This document shows, piece by piece, positions 44,924 through 53,996 of a DNA stretch of 64,000 nucleotides; position 1 is the stretch's first letter; the number at the start of each line of letters is the position of its first letter. Origin of the DNA: an uncultured Oscillospiraceae bacterium. Lineage in GTDB: Bacteria > Bacillota > Clostridia > Oscillospirales > Acutalibacteraceae. The notes beneath the pieces were generated by a model. That model had not been told where the DNA came from, made no database searches, and saw only the letters and a list, made by a program, of their open reading frames with translations. The stretch lies in the NCBI GenBank assembly GCA_902492455.1, contig CABULH010000007.1, positions 62,001-126,000 of the forward strand, written 5' to 3'. The translations under genes were made by a program, and so were the position numbers.

Positions 44924-45544
44924 ATGCTGCAAATTATCATTATTCTGGCGGCGTCACTTTTGGTAGGCGTTGATCAGCTCACCAAATGGCTGGCAGTGGA
45001 GCAATTACAGGAAGGGAAGCCCCTTCCTGTAATTGATGGTGTGTTTGAATTGCTTCTGCATAAGAATCCCGCCGCTGCTTTCGGCCTTTTCGAGGGACAG
45101 CGGTGGCTTTTTATGGGAGTCACCATTATTGTTCTGATCATAATGATCGCCATCCTCATGTCTGGCCGCTATCGTCAGTTCAAGCTGGTCAATATCAGCG
45201 GTATCCTCATTATTGCCGGGGGAATCGGCAATATGATTGATCGTGTTCGACTGGGTTATGTTATCGATTTTCTATACGTCAAGCTGATTGATTTTCCCAT
45301 TTTTAATTTTGCAGATTGCTGCGTTGTGATCGGTGCCATCCTTTTACTGATTTTTTTCTTTTTTATTTACAGCGAAGATAAAAAGGAAGCAGAAAAAAAT
45401 ATGCCGCAGAAAGAATCAGAATCTGCGGAAACCATACAGACCGCACTCTCTGAGGACACTCCTGCCGGAGCAGGGGAGGATATGAAAAATGCCGGAACAA
45501 CTGACACTGGAGCCGGGAGCGGAAGCGGCGGGGCAGAGACTTGA
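44924..45544 (+). CDS. lspA: Lipoprotein signal peptidase (signal peptidase II)
   Basis: Membrane aspartyl protease that cleaves lipoprotein signal peptides. Four membrane helices are visible. The catalytic Asp residues are in GNMIDR and FNFADCCVV, and LHKNPAAAFGLF is the conserved outer loop. The protein is 206 residues because of an acidic, Gly/Thr-rich C-terminal tail of about 50, absent from most LspA. That tail overlaps the start of the next gene by 56 bases. A perfect hairpin lies within the coding region (45002-45035). Confidence 0.96.
   Translation: MLQIIIILAASLLVGVDQLTKWLAVEQLQEGKPLPVIDGVFELLLHKNPAAAFGLFEGQRWLFMGVTIIVLIIMIAILMSGRYRQFKLVNISGILIIAGGIGNMIDRVRLGYVIDFLYVKLIDFPIFNFADCCVVIGAILLLIFFFFIYSEDKKEAEKNMPQKESESAETIQTALSEDTPAGAGEDMKNAGTTDTGAGSGSGGAET
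45002..45035. repeat. Perfect 15-bp hairpin inside lspA
   Basis: 45002-45016 and 45021-45035 are exact reverse complements around an AAGC loop, within codons 27-38 of lspA. No T-tract follows. Such a strong intragenic stem could slow translation or affect mRNA stability. Confidence 0.85.
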
Positions 45545-46403
45545 CCGATATGTTTCCTACGCTTTGGAACAGACTCGCTCGTCCATTCAAAATTGGCTGG
45601 AACAGGGTCTGGTGATGGTAAACGGTCGCTGCGAGGGGAAAAACTATCGTTTAAGGGAAAAAGACCGCATAACGATAGCAATGCCCGAACCGGCACCATG
45701 CGCGGCTCAGGCCGAAGAAATTCCGCTGGACATCATTTATGAGGATGACGATCTTCTTGTGGTAAACAAACCTCAGGGAATGGTGGTTCATCCTGCCGCC
45801 GGGAATCCCTCCGGAACCCTTGTCAATGCTCTGCTGGCTCACTGCGGCGAGAGTTTATCCGGCATCAATGGTGTTATGCGCCCGGGAATCGTTCACCGTA
45901 TTGATAAGGATACCAGTGGACTGCTAATTGTTGCTAAAAATGATCTGGCTCACCAAGGTCTGGCGGAACAGATTAAGGAACACAGTTTCAGCCGGGTATA
46001 TGAAGCTGTAATTTGCGGTCATCTGAAGGAAACCAATGGGACTGTGGATGCGCCAATCGGACGTCATCCCATACATCGTAAAAAGATGACGGTAACTGAA
46101 CAGCATTCCCGCAACGCCGTTACCCATTACGAGGTACTGCAGGAGTATGCCCGCTATACACATATTCGTCTTAAACTGGAAACAGGCCGGACTCATCAGA
46201 TACGGGTTCATATGGCTTATCTTGGTCATCCGCTGGCTGGAGATCCGGTTTACGGCAAATCTCTTTCCTGTCTTCCCGGGCAATGCCTTCATGCCAGAGA
46301 AATCGGCTTTGTTCATCCCAGAAGCGGCGAATACTTGTCTTTTACCAGTCCGCTGCCTGATTACTTTACAGCGTTTTTACAAAATATCGCGAAACAAAGC
46401 TGA
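45489..46403 (+). CDS. RluA-family pseudouridine synthase
   Basis: A 304-residue rRNA pseudouridine synthase of the RluD type. An N-terminal S4 domain (about 12-75, AGQRLDRYVS) binds RNA. The catalytic motif GIVHRIDKDTSGLL supplies the Asp, and GRTHQIRVHMAYLGHPLAGDP is shortened here to its core GRTHQIRVHMA. It is last in the miaB operon and overlaps lspA by 56 bases. GAGGA lies 11 bases before the ATG. Confidence 0.94.
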   Translation: MPEQLTLEPGAEAAGQRLDRYVSYALEQTRSSIQNWLEQGLVMVNGRCEGKNYRLREKDRITIAMPEPAPCAAQAEEIPLDIIYEDDDLLVVNKPQGMVVHPAAGNPSGTLVNALLAHCGESLSGINGVMRPGIVHRIDKDTSGLLIVAKNDLAHQGLAEQIKEHSFSRVYEAVICGHLKETNGTVDAPIGRHPIHRKKMTVTEQHSRNAVTHYEVLQEYARYTHIRLKLETGRTHQIRVHMAYLGHPLAGDPVYGKSLSCLPGQCLHAREIGFVHPRSGEYLSFTSPLPDYFTAFLQNIAKQS

Positions 46404-46436
46404 AGCGAGACGGATTAAGTTCCCGTCTCGCTTTTA
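46403..46436. terminator. Terminator of the miaB-rluD operon
   Basis: An 11-bp stem (46403-46413 with 46423-46433) and a T run. It covers the last codons of the convergent recombinase gene, so it may act for both. Confidence 0.88.
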
Positions 46437-47422
46437 ACTGTGTTTTTCTCTTTTTTCATATGTACGTGAGAAAGAGGATTATCCTCCGCCGCTTGACGAA
46501 TCTGCTGGTCAGACAAATGGGTGTAGATTTCTGTGGTGCCTAGATTCTCGTGTCCTAGAATATCTTTAAGCACCCGGATATCCACGCCACCATGCTGATA
46601 CATCAGGGTGGCGGCGGTATGCCGCAGCTTGTGAGTGGAATAATCCTCCGCTCCATTCACCTGCTTGAGATATCCCTTCACCACATAATGGATACCTTGG
46701 ACGCTGATCCGCTTCTTTAAGCGGCTGAGAAAGAGCGCCTTCTTATCCTGTACGCCATCCACCGGGCGCACTTTCAAGTATTCGGCAATAGCATCCTGAC
46801 ACGCCTGATTCAGATAAATCATCCGTTCCTTGTTTCCCTTACCATGAACACGAAGCATATGATCTGAACGGAGATCTCCCAAATCGATGGCCGCCAATTC
46901 TGCTCGACGCAAACCGCAGTTGAGCAACAGCGTCAGCATACAATAATCTCGTCTAGCAAATTCTCCATCCACTGCGTTGAGCAATTCCAAGCTCTGTTCC
47001 AAAGTCAAATATTTTGGCAGCGTCTTCTTGGTTTTCGGCGTATCCAGATTTTGTACGGGATTGGTATCCAGCTGATGGGTATAATCTGTCAGATGCCGGA
47101 AAAACATACGCAGAGAAGTGGTTTTTCGCGCCCGCGTTTTATTACAGTTCTGCCGCTCATCCTTGATATAATTCATGTATTCATAAATGTCGTTTAGTGT
47201 GATGGTACGGATTAAGGTGATATCAATATCCCGGATAGAAATATCGTCGTCTTCGGTATCCATCGGAACCATCCCGCGCATTTTTTTTATATAGCGAAAA
47301 AAGGTGCGCAGATCGGTGAAGTATTCATTGATGGTTTTAGCGGAGCGTCCTTTGACGGTTTCCATGTAACCCAAATAATCCTTTAATATATCCGGACATT
47401 CCTGCAGGTATTCCTTTTTCAT
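46415..47422 (-). CDS. XerC/XerD-type tyrosine recombinase
   Basis: A 335-residue recombinase, probably the chromosomal Xer protein that resolves dimers at dif. An N-terminal SAM-like core-binding domain (about 10-130) precedes the catalytic domain. Active-site residues seen are Arg in CGLRRAEL, Lys in GKGNKER, His-X2-Arg in HKLRHTAA, His in LGHENLGT and Tyr in TEIYTHL. No phage or IS genes surround it. It is slightly longer than Bacillus CodV. Confidence 0.9.
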   Translation of the reverse strand: MKKEYLQECPDILKDYLGYMETVKGRSAKTINEYFTDLRTFFRYIKKMRGMVPMDTEDDDISIRDIDITLIRTITLNDIYEYMNYIKDERQNCNKTRARKTTSLRMFFRHLTDYTHQLDTNPVQNLDTPKTKKTLPKYLTLEQSLELLNAVDGEFARRDYCMLTLLLNCGLRRAELAAIDLGDLRSDHMLRVHGKGNKERMIYLNQACQDAIAEYLKVRPVDGVQDKKALFLSRLKKRISVQGIHYVVKGYLKQVNGAEDYSTHKLRHTAATLMYQHGGVDIRVLKDILGHENLGTTEIYTHLSDQQIRQAAEDNPLSHVHMKKEKNTVKSETGT

Positions 47423-47601
47423 TTTTATATCACCTTATTCGGCTATGAGAATTGCCATCCTGATTCATCATACCTCAAAGTTATCCTGCCGTCAAGAAAA
47501 GGAATTGCAGGTCTTTTCTTTTGGTCATGGATATGCTATGATAGAGCAAAAATGTTGTTAATCCATAGTTTCAGTCAGAATAGGGAAGAGGGAAGTCTTT
47601 C

Positions 47602-48474
47602 ATGAGCAGCCAAAAAAGAGCAGTCGCTATTCATGATCTGTCCTGTGTCGGGAAATGCTCCCTGACCGTAGCATTACCAATTTTATCGGCGGCAGGCATT
47701 GAATGTTCCGTACTGCCTACAGCAATATTATCTACTCATACAGGCGGCTTCACCGATTATACTTTTCTAGATTTGACAGATGAGATGCTGCCCATTGTTG
47801 ATCATTGGCAAAAGGAATCGCTGCAGGTTGATGCGTTATACAGCGGTTATGTTGGTTCCAATGCACAATTTCCGATTATTCAACAGATTTTTCAGCGTCT
47901 GCGCCAAGAGAATACCCTCATTTTGGTGGATCCTGTTATGGGAGATAACGGCTGTTATTATTCTGGGTTTTCTGATAAAACAGCAGATGGAATGAGGCAA
48001 CTTTGTAAGATTGCGGATATTCTAGTTCCGAACATGACGGAAGCAGCTTTTTTAATTGGCGAATCCTATCGAGAGGGTCCCTATGATGAGGCATATCTGA
48101 AGCATTTGTTGGTAGAACTTTGTCGACTAGGGCCACGGAAAGTTGTTTTAACCGGTATATATGCCCAAGCGGATCAGTTAGGCGCCGCCTGCATGGACGC
48201 AACTGATGAACAAATCAGTTGGGTTTTATCTGAACGAATGCCCGGCATGTATCATGGCACCGGAGATATTTTTGCATCCGCATTGTTGGCCGCTGTAATG
48301 AATGAACTGGAATTGACGAAAGCTGTACGGATTGCAGTGGACTATGTACTGGACTGCATCCGAAACACAGATCCGCAGCAGGAACCGCGTTATGGCGTAA
48401 ATTTTGAAGAAGGCTTAGCAAATTTGGGTTATAAGATTTGGCGGATGCGCCATGGAAATAATAGAAGAGAATAA
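47602..48474 (+). CDS. Pyridoxamine/pyridoxal kinase
   Basis: A 290-residue ribokinase-fold enzyme phosphorylating vitamin B6 vitamers. Seen are the N-terminal HDLSCVGKCSLTVALPI, TAILSTHTGGF, VDPVMGDNG and the anion-hole/base motif HGTGDIFASAL. It fits the Firmicute pyridoxamine kinase group. The ATG follows GAAGAGGGAAG. It stands alone. Confidence 0.93.
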   Translation: MSSQKRAVAIHDLSCVGKCSLTVALPILSAAGIECSVLPTAILSTHTGGFTDYTFLDLTDEMLPIVDHWQKESLQVDALYSGYVGSNAQFPIIQQIFQRLRQENTLILVDPVMGDNGCYYSGFSDKTADGMRQLCKIADILVPNMTEAAFLIGESYREGPYDEAYLKHLLVELCRLGPRKVVLTGIYAQADQLGAACMDATDEQISWVLSERMPGMYHGTGDIFASALLAAVMNELELTKAVRIAVDYVLDCIRNTDPQQEPRYGVNFEEGLANLGYKIWRMRHGNNRRE

Positions 48475-48503
48475 CAAATAGTACCAATAGAAATCATTAA
48501 GAT

Positions 48504-48533
48504 AACTATACAAAATGAATATTTTGTATAGTT
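48504..48533. terminator. AT-rich 13-bp hairpin after the pyridoxamine kinase gene
   Basis: 48504-48516 and 48521-48533 are exact complements around GAAT. There is no clean T-tract, so it may be a weak terminator. Confidence 0.5.
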
Positions 48534-48607
48534 TGGGGAATGGCAACTGCATTCTCCAATAGAAAAAGGTCCTCTGACCAAATATAATCAGAAAGGTTTG
48601 ATTTATC

Positions 48608-49042
48608 ATGATCCGTCCATATAAACCAGAAGATCGTCCAATGATGCTTCAGCTGATGCGAGAATTCTATCATTCGCCAGCCGTTCTTCATCCGGTTCCA
48701 GATGCTTATTTAGAGCGTACCTGTTCTGAACTTTCACAGGATTCTCCTTATGTCAAGGGGTTTATTCTACAGCAGGATGCACAGCCTGCCGGGTACGGAT
48801 TGTTAGCTTTAACCTATTCCTGTGAAGCTGGTGGACTGGTAGTGTGGCTTGAGGAATTATATATCCGGGAATCCTGCCGCGGTTCAGGTCTTGGCAGTGA
48901 ATTTTTGCAGTATGTAGAGGACGCTTATCCTCAGGCGGCACGGTTTCGGCTGGAAGTGGAAGAAGATAATCAAGGCGCTCTGCGGCTATATCGGCGAAAA
49001 GGATATGTTCCACTGCCATATCTGCAGATGATAAAAGAATAA
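48608..49042 (+). CDS. GNAT-family N-acetyltransferase
   Basis: A 144-residue GNAT enzyme. The acetyl-CoA loop is the Arg/Gly-rich RESCRGSGLGSEFL (near 91-104). The strand EELYI precedes it and NQGALRLYRRKGY closes the fold. The substrate is unknown. AGAAAGG lies before the ATG. Confidence 0.88.
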   Translation: MIRPYKPEDRPMMLQLMREFYHSPAVLHPVPDAYLERTCSELSQDSPYVKGFILQQDAQPAGYGLLALTYSCEAGGLVVWLEELYIRESCRGSGLGSEFLQYVEDAYPQAARFRLEVEEDNQGALRLYRRKGYVPLPYLQMIKE

Positions 49043-49050
49043 CGTTTGTC

Positions 49051-49098
49051 AGATAAAGAGCCAGATGTGAAACATGTTTCACATCTGGCTCTTTATCT
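49051..49098. terminator. Perfect 48-base palindrome, probable terminator
   Basis: Bases 49051-49098 read the same on both strands (24-bp arms, no loop). The transcript ends in CTTTATC. It ends the GNAT gene and lies just before the cotJ operon. Confidence 0.8.
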
Positions 49099-49178
49099 AT
49101 TCACCTTTTACAGGACATCCTCATACTCTGATAAGGGAAGCAAACATTCCCCCACTTTATGAAAAGGAGCTATTTGTC

Positions 49179-49376
49179 TTGGATAACTTGGATAACACTG
49201 TATTATGTGACTCCGCGTTTCCTCCCATGCCGGAGCAGCCCCAGGTCGTAGCCATGGCTTATGTCCCCTGGCAGCACCTGCAAACTGTTTATGAGACGGA
49301 TTACGGGTTTGATCGTGGAACCATCTTTCCGGAACTAGATAAGCCATGGCTGGCAGGAGGTTGTCCGAATGGATAA
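49179..49376 (+). CDS. cotJA: Spore coat-associated protein CotJA
   Basis: A 65-residue protein with the CotJA pattern VAMAYVPWQHLQTVY, YGFDRGTIFPELDKPW and a C-terminal GGC. It starts at TTG, eight bases after AAAAGGAG; upstream in-frame codons fall in the terminator palindrome. CotJA works with CotJB and CotJC in the inner spore coat. It overlaps cotJB by eight bases. Confidence 0.9.
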   Translation: MDNLDNTVLCDSAFPPMPEQPQVVAMAYVPWQHLQTVYETDYGFDRGTIFPELDKPWLAGGCPNG

Positions 49377-49629
49377 AAGAACTCTTTGTCAGCGGCGCAT
49401 CTCCGCTGTGGATTTCTCTCTGTATGAGCTGACTTTATACTTGGATACTCATCCGAATGATCAAAACGCCTTAAGAATGCGGGAAGTCTATCAGAATAAA
49501 CGTCGCGAACTCATCGCCGAATATGAAAATCTATTCGGGCCATATGTCGTCACTACTGACGATGTACGCGGAAACTGCTGGACCTGGGTAGATAACCCAT
49601 GGCCCTGGGATTATGGAAAGGAGGGCTAA
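49369..49629 (+). CDS. cotJB: Spore coat protein CotJB
   Basis: An 86-residue protein with family features VDFSLYELTLYLDTHP near the start and the C-terminal WTWVDNPWPWDYGKEG. Middle gene of the cotJ operon; GGAGG precedes the ATG inside cotJA. Confidence 0.94.
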   Translation: MDKRTLCQRRISAVDFSLYELTLYLDTHPNDQNALRMREVYQNKRRELIAEYENLFGPYVVTTDDVRGNCWTWVDNPWPWDYGKEG

Positions 49630-49632
49630 AGC

Positions 49633-50271
49633 ATGTGGCAATATGAGAAAAAGCTGCAGTATCCTGTGAAAATCGCAACCCCCAATCCTAAGTATGCAAA
49701 AATCATCATCAGTCAATTCGGCGGCCCTGATGGTGAACTGGCTGCCTCAATGCGTTATCTCAGCCAACGCTATTCTATGCCGTATCCAGAATTGAAGGGA
49801 CTTTTAACCGATATCGGTACGGAAGAATTGGCGCATATGGAAATGGTTAGCGCTATGGTTCATCAGCTGACCCGAAACCTCAGTGAACAAGAAATCAAGA
49901 ATACTGGATTCGACACTTATTTTGTCGACCATACCACCGGCGTATATCCCATCGCCGCTTCTGGCGTGCCATGGACAGCTAGTTATATCGGAGTAAAGGG
50001 AGATACCATTACGGATTTGCATGAAGATATGGCAGCGGAACAAAAGGCTCGTACAACCTATGATAATCTGCTGCGCCTGATCGACGATCCAGACGTGCGG
50101 GATCCGCTGAAATTCCTGCGGCAGCGGGAAATTGTGCATTATCAGAGGTTTGGAGAAGGACTCCGCCTGACTACCGAACGTTTGGACAGCAAAAATTTCT
50201 ACGCCTGTAATCCCTCCTTTGATAAAAACTGTGGCAGACGGATGCCTGGATGCAATTCCTGTAATAAATAA
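49633..50271 (+). CDS. cotJC: Spore coat protein CotJC (manganese catalase family)
   Basis: A 212-residue di-manganese catalase-like coat protein. Glu/His ligands lie in GELAASMRYLSQR, IGTEELAHMEMV, EDMAAEQKAR and REIVHYQRFGE. The C-terminus is Cys-rich (CGRRMPGCNSC), which may aid coat cross-linking. It probably protects spores from peroxide. It is three bases after cotJB. A terminator follows. Confidence 0.95.
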   Translation: MWQYEKKLQYPVKIATPNPKYAKIIISQFGGPDGELAASMRYLSQRYSMPYPELKGLLTDIGTEELAHMEMVSAMVHQLTRNLSEQEIKNTGFDTYFVDHTTGVYPIAASGVPWTASYIGVKGDTITDLHEDMAAEQKARTTYDNLLRLIDDPDVRDPLKFLRQREIVHYQRFGEGLRLTTERLDSKNFYACNPSFDKNCGRRMPGCNSCNK

Positions 50272-50285
50272 GAAGTAAAGCTGTG

Positions 50286-50322
50286 CATAAGCCAGGCCTT
50301 TATAATAAGGCCTGGCTCTTTC
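50286..50322 (+). terminator. Terminator of the cotJ operon
   Basis: An 11-bp stem (AGCCAGGCCTT with its complement) and six-base loop, followed by CTTTCC. Confidence 0.85.
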
Positions 50323-50421
50323 CTATGAAAAAAACAATAAAAATGTCCGAAAGTACATGGCTTTTCCTGCCCAAATAGTGGATAATAAAAGACACGAATA
50401 ATTGAAGGAGATGTTTTTGCC

Positions 50422-51147
50422 ATGGTAGTAAGAACATATGACAGCAAGGATGCCATCGGGGCTGCTGCCGCCACATTGTTTGCCGCCTGCGTAATCAGGA
50501 AGCCTCATGCGGTATTGGGCTTAGCCACCGGTTCCACTCCCATTCCAACCTATCAAAAAATGGCTGAATTATACCGGATGGGAGCGGTGGACTTTTCCGG
50601 AGTCACTACTTTCAATCTGGACGAATATGTTGGCTTGAATCATGAGCACGAGCAAAGTTATTACTATTTCATGATGGAGAACCTTTTCCGCCATATCAAT
50701 GTTCCTCACTCCCAAATTCATGTTCTGTCAGGCACAGCGGAAGATCCGGCCGCAGAGTGCCTGACTTATGAAGAGAATATTCGTGCCGCCGGTGGAATCG
50801 ATCTGCAGATTCTGGGGATCGGCCGCAATGGACATATTGCCTTCAATGAACCGTCGGACAGCTTTGCTTCTTCCACCCAAGTAGTGGAGCTGACCCCCAG
50901 CACCATCGAAGCCAACACCCGCTTCTTTGCCAGCTCCGATGAGGTACCGAGACAGGCGCTGTCCATGGGGATTGGCTCCATTATGCAGGCCCGTTCTATT
51001 GTACTGATCGCCACCGGCAGCGACAAGGCACAGGCCGTCAAGGATATGATTACCGGTCCTGTCACGCCCCGCTGCCCGGCTTCGGTACTGCAGCTGCATC
51101 CTTCCGTTAACATTATGCTGGATAAAGAGGCCGCCTCCCTTCTTTAA
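50422..51147 (+). CDS. nagB: Glucosamine-6-phosphate deaminase
   Basis: Converts glucosamine-6-phosphate to fructose-6-phosphate and ammonia in amino-sugar use. Seen are GLATGSTPIPTY, FNLDEYVGL, the catalytic block GIGRNGHIAFNEP and ALSMGIGSIMQA. The 241-residue length matches the monomeric Firmicute form. No nagA is adjacent. GAAGGAGA precedes the ATG. Confidence 0.97.
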   Translation: MVVRTYDSKDAIGAAAATLFAACVIRKPHAVLGLATGSTPIPTYQKMAELYRMGAVDFSGVTTFNLDEYVGLNHEHEQSYYYFMMENLFRHINVPHSQIHVLSGTAEDPAAECLTYEENIRAAGGIDLQILGIGRNGHIAFNEPSDSFASSTQVVELTPSTIEANTRFFASSDEVPRQALSMGIGSIMQARSIVLIATGSDKAQAVKDMITGPVTPRCPASVLQLHPSVNIMLDKEAASLL

Positions 51148-51160
51148 ACTTAATACGATA

Positions 51161-51214
51161 AAAACGGCCCCTGTACAGAAGGCTTACGCTTTCTGTACAG
51201 GGGCATTTATTTTT
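51161..51214. terminator. Bidirectional terminator between nagB and the ABC operon
   Basis: A 14-bp perfect stem (51167-51180 with 51191-51204), flanked by A4 and a T-rich run. It overlaps the last codons of the minus-strand ABC gene. Confidence 0.9.
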
Positions 51215-53409
51215 GGCTCAATCTTATGCATCTCCAACTGTGCCATCACCAAACCATAGTAAATTCCCTTTTTCTTCATCAGCTCGTAATGGGAGCCTAT
51301 TTCCGCGATGGTATGATGATCAATGACTACGATTCGATCCGCATTGCGGAGGGTGGAGAGACGATGGGCAATAGCAAAGGTCGTGCGGCCCTGCGTGAGA
51401 CGGCCCAATGCTTCCTGAATCTGATACTCGGTTTCCGTATCCAGACTGCTGGTGGCTTCGTCCAGAATCAACAGCCGGGGATTATGCAGGATAGCTCGGG
51501 CAATGGCGATTCGCTGCCGTTCACCGCCAGAGAGTGTATGACCGGACTCTCCCACATAGGTATCATAACCATCCGGAAAACGGGTAATGAAATCGTGAGC
51601 ATTGGCCATCTTTGCTGCCCGAATAATCTCCTCTGTATCCGCTTCCGGCTTGGCATAACGGATATTATCGTAAATGGTGCCGGAAAAAAGAAAGGTTTCC
51701 TGCAGCACAACGCCGATTTGTCGATGAAGGCTCTCTATTGAATAATCCCGGATATCCTGTCCGTCCAGCAGCAGACGACCGTCATCAACATTATACAACC
51801 GCATAATCAAATTGATCATGGTAGATTTACCCGCGCCGGAAGGCCCTACCAAGCCGATCATTTCCCCTGGCTCAACGCTTAAAGTAACGTGCTCCAGAAC
51901 CGGCAGATAGGATTTGTAGCCGAAGGTGACATCCTGAAACTCCACCATCCCCGCAAGAGATTGGTCGATAGCATCCGCTCTCTCCCCCACATCCGGCTGT
52001 TCATCCAGGATATCATAAATACGTTCCAGGGAGGTGACCAATTGCATCACCATCCGAGGCATACGGGTCATAAAGCCCAGCGGTCCGAACAACATCCCGG
52101 CATAAGCCACAAACTGCACCAGTTCACCGGGAGACATTCTCCCGCCCAGTACATCGGTGCCGCCGAAATAGATGACGAAAAAGCTGCCCATAGTCAGCAA
52201 TAAGGTAACAAAGGGATACAATGTTGCCCAGAAGATTTCATTGCGCCGCTGAATTGTCATCAGCCGTTCTGTATATTCTTGAAAGCGTTTGCTTTCCCTT
52301 TCCTCCTGCCCGAAGGATTTCACCACTCGTATACCGGAAAGCACATCCTGAAGCCGGTTGTTGACCTGATCATTGAAACGCCACTGCTGCCGCCAAAGCC
52401 GTTTCTCCTTGGTATGAAACATCCGCACCAAAACACATGCCGCCGGCAGCAGGCACACGGTCAACAATGCAATTTTCCAATCTATGGTAAGCATCACCAC
52501 GCAAGCGCCGATCATGGTAAACAGCTGAGTAAACATCCCTGCGAATACATCTTCCATGAACTGACGGATCTTGCCGGAATCCTCCACCACCCGGTTCATC
52601 AGTTCTCCCGGCCGGCGGCTGTCCATAAACGACAGGGATAGGGAATTGATCTTTTCGAACACCCTGGCCCGAAGATCCCTGCTGATGCGAGTTCCAAGGC
52701 TATTGGTCCAAAAGGTGCGCCCCACTGTCAGCAAAAGAGCGGTGATAACTGCAGCGGACATTGTACCCAAAAAGGTCAACACGTCGCCGGCGGTTCCTTT
52801 GGCAGGCACCAATACGTTGTCCACAAAGTCTCGCTGAATATATTGCTGTCCAATGGTAATAGCCGAAATAGCCGCCATCATCACCGTAACACAAAGCAGC
52901 GGCAGTATGTAAGGCTTGCACAAGTCGAAAAAACGGCGAAAACTTCTGCCTCGCCCGTCACAGTGAGGACAGATGCTGGTTCCGGGCAGCACCCGTCCGC
53001 AGCGAAAGCACTTCTTTTCTCGTTCTTTGCTAACTACTTCCCTATCGTCTCCACGACAGAAGCCGGAAGCACCTCGTGCTACATAGGATTCCCGCACCAT
53101 AAATTGCATACTGAACCGGCAGAGAAGCGTATCCGTGCTATCTTTGCGGGAAGCCAGAACGCCATTATCCACCTGTGCGACACAGATAATCTCATCCATC
53201 TGTGCCAGATCCACATTCGAGGTGATTTCGCCGTCAGTCAGAACAAGAAGTCGACTTTTCGTAACGACGATCCATCCGTTTTGGCAGAAGCTGCCGTCTA
53301 GGTGCAGATCAAAGGGGACGCAATACACAATCGGCTCCCCTTGGAACACGGCAGAGGCCAGTTCTTTTTCATCATCCGGCAGGGTAAACCGCAGGTTCAT
53401 TGGGTTCAT
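51184..53409 (-). CDS. ABC exporter (permease-ATPase) with N-terminal PH-like and zinc-ribbon region
   Basis: A 741-residue half-exporter. Residues about 1-120 form a beta-rich region with sequence like a PH-type fold, including VVTKSRLLVLTDGEI. A zinc ribbon CFRC...CPHC (about 134-150) follows. Six membrane helices span about 165-460 and the ATPase has GPSGAGKST, LSGGERQRIA and DEATSSLD. The N-terminal part is not found in ordinary exporters. It is third in an operon with DUF1854 and a second similar exporter, and the two halves probably pair. Confidence 0.9.
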   Translation of the reverse strand: MNPMNLRFTLPDDEKELASAVFQGEPIVYCVPFDLHLDGSFCQNGWIVVTKSRLLVLTDGEITSNVDLAQMDEIICVAQVDNGVLASRKDSTDTLLCRFSMQFMVRESYVARGASGFCRGDDREVVSKEREKKCFRCGRVLPGTSICPHCDGRGRSFRRFFDLCKPYILPLLCVTVMMAAISAITIGQQYIQRDFVDNVLVPAKGTAGDVLTFLGTMSAAVITALLLTVGRTFWTNSLGTRISRDLRARVFEKINSLSLSFMDSRRPGELMNRVVEDSGKIRQFMEDVFAGMFTQLFTMIGACVVMLTIDWKIALLTVCLLPAACVLVRMFHTKEKRLWRQQWRFNDQVNNRLQDVLSGIRVVKSFGQEERESKRFQEYTERLMTIQRRNEIFWATLYPFVTLLLTMGSFFVIYFGGTDVLGGRMSPGELVQFVAYAGMLFGPLGFMTRMPRMVMQLVTSLERIYDILDEQPDVGERADAIDQSLAGMVEFQDVTFGYKSYLPVLEHVTLSVEPGEMIGLVGPSGAGKSTMINLIMRLYNVDDGRLLLDGQDIRDYSIESLHRQIGVVLQETFLFSGTIYDNIRYAKPEADTEEIIRAAKMANAHDFITRFPDGYDTYVGESGHTLSGGERQRIAIARAILHNPRLLILDEATSSLDTETEYQIQEALGRLTQGRTTFAIAHRLSTLRNADRIVVIDHHTIAEIGSHYELMKKKGIYYGLVMAQLEMHKIEPKINAPVQKA

Positions 53410-53447
53410 CCCTCCTTTCCAATATCGGAACGGTTATATGTGGAGGA

Positions 53448-53996
53448 TTAAATAAATAAATCCAGTTTCTTGATCTCCCGAGGAGTTAGTCGATATAGAT
53501 CCGGGATTTCAAAGCGATTGCCATCCAAATCGTTGACCAGATAACGGTTGGGGCCAATGGGATAAACGCTCCCCGCGCCCATTCTCACTGTGAAGCGGCA
53601 GGCCCCCTTATCGGTAACCACCTCCCAATAGGAATAACCGTATTCCTCTTTTATATCCCGTATCTGCAAAATATGCGGAGTAAAATACCGCAGCGCCATC
53701 TGTTCTTCTAATATAGATTGGGTCTCTTCGGACAGGTCCTTCAGATCCAGGATCAGACCGATTTCACGGCCGTCATTATCCGGTTCCCGAATGGAGATAT
53801 AGCGGCTGGGATCAGAGAAGGGAAAGCAACGGTGTACCGCCACTCTGGGATAATGCCTCTCCCCATAATCCAGGCTGACAAATCCGCCTTCTGTACGCTG
53901 AAATATAGCGTTATCTCTGGTTATGGGTTTAATGGCGATGATCTCCGCCACCGCCTTTTTTTCTTGTTCCAGAATATCCGTTTCTTTTTCCTTCAT
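53448..53996 (-). CDS. DUF1854 family protein
   Basis: A 182-residue soluble protein matching DUF1854, with RCFPFSDPSRYISIRE, EIGLILDLKDL and RFTVRMGAGSVYP. In proteobacteria DUF1854 genes sit beside ABC exporter genes linked to cyanophycin loci; no cyanophycin gene is seen here. The ATG overlaps the stop of the upstream exporter (one shared base). It probably regulates or couples to the two exporters (inference). Confidence 0.88.
   Translation of the reverse strand: MKEKETDILEQEKKAVAEIIAIKPITRDNAIFQRTEGGFVSLDYGERHYPRVAVHRCFPFSDPSRYISIREPDNDGREIGLILDLKDLSEETQSILEEQMALRYFTPHILQIRDIKEEYGYSYWEVVTDKGACRFTVRMGAGSVYPIGPNRYLVNDLDGNRFEIPDLYRLTPREIKKLDLFI

Noticed and set aside
46415..47422. Integrase of a mobile element
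   Set aside because: No phage, plasmid or IS genes, no att repeats and no composition change nearby; it looks like the chromosomal Xer recombinase.
48504..48533. Second recombinase site like those at 58.4 kb
   Set aside because: It is a hairpin with GAAT centre, but its arm sequence differs from the switch sites and there is no partner copy.
49064..49081. Palindrome TGTGAAACATGTTTCACA resembling a ParB parS site
   Set aside because: The half-sites are in the opposite order from the parS consensus, and it is the centre of a 48-base palindrome that works as a terminator.
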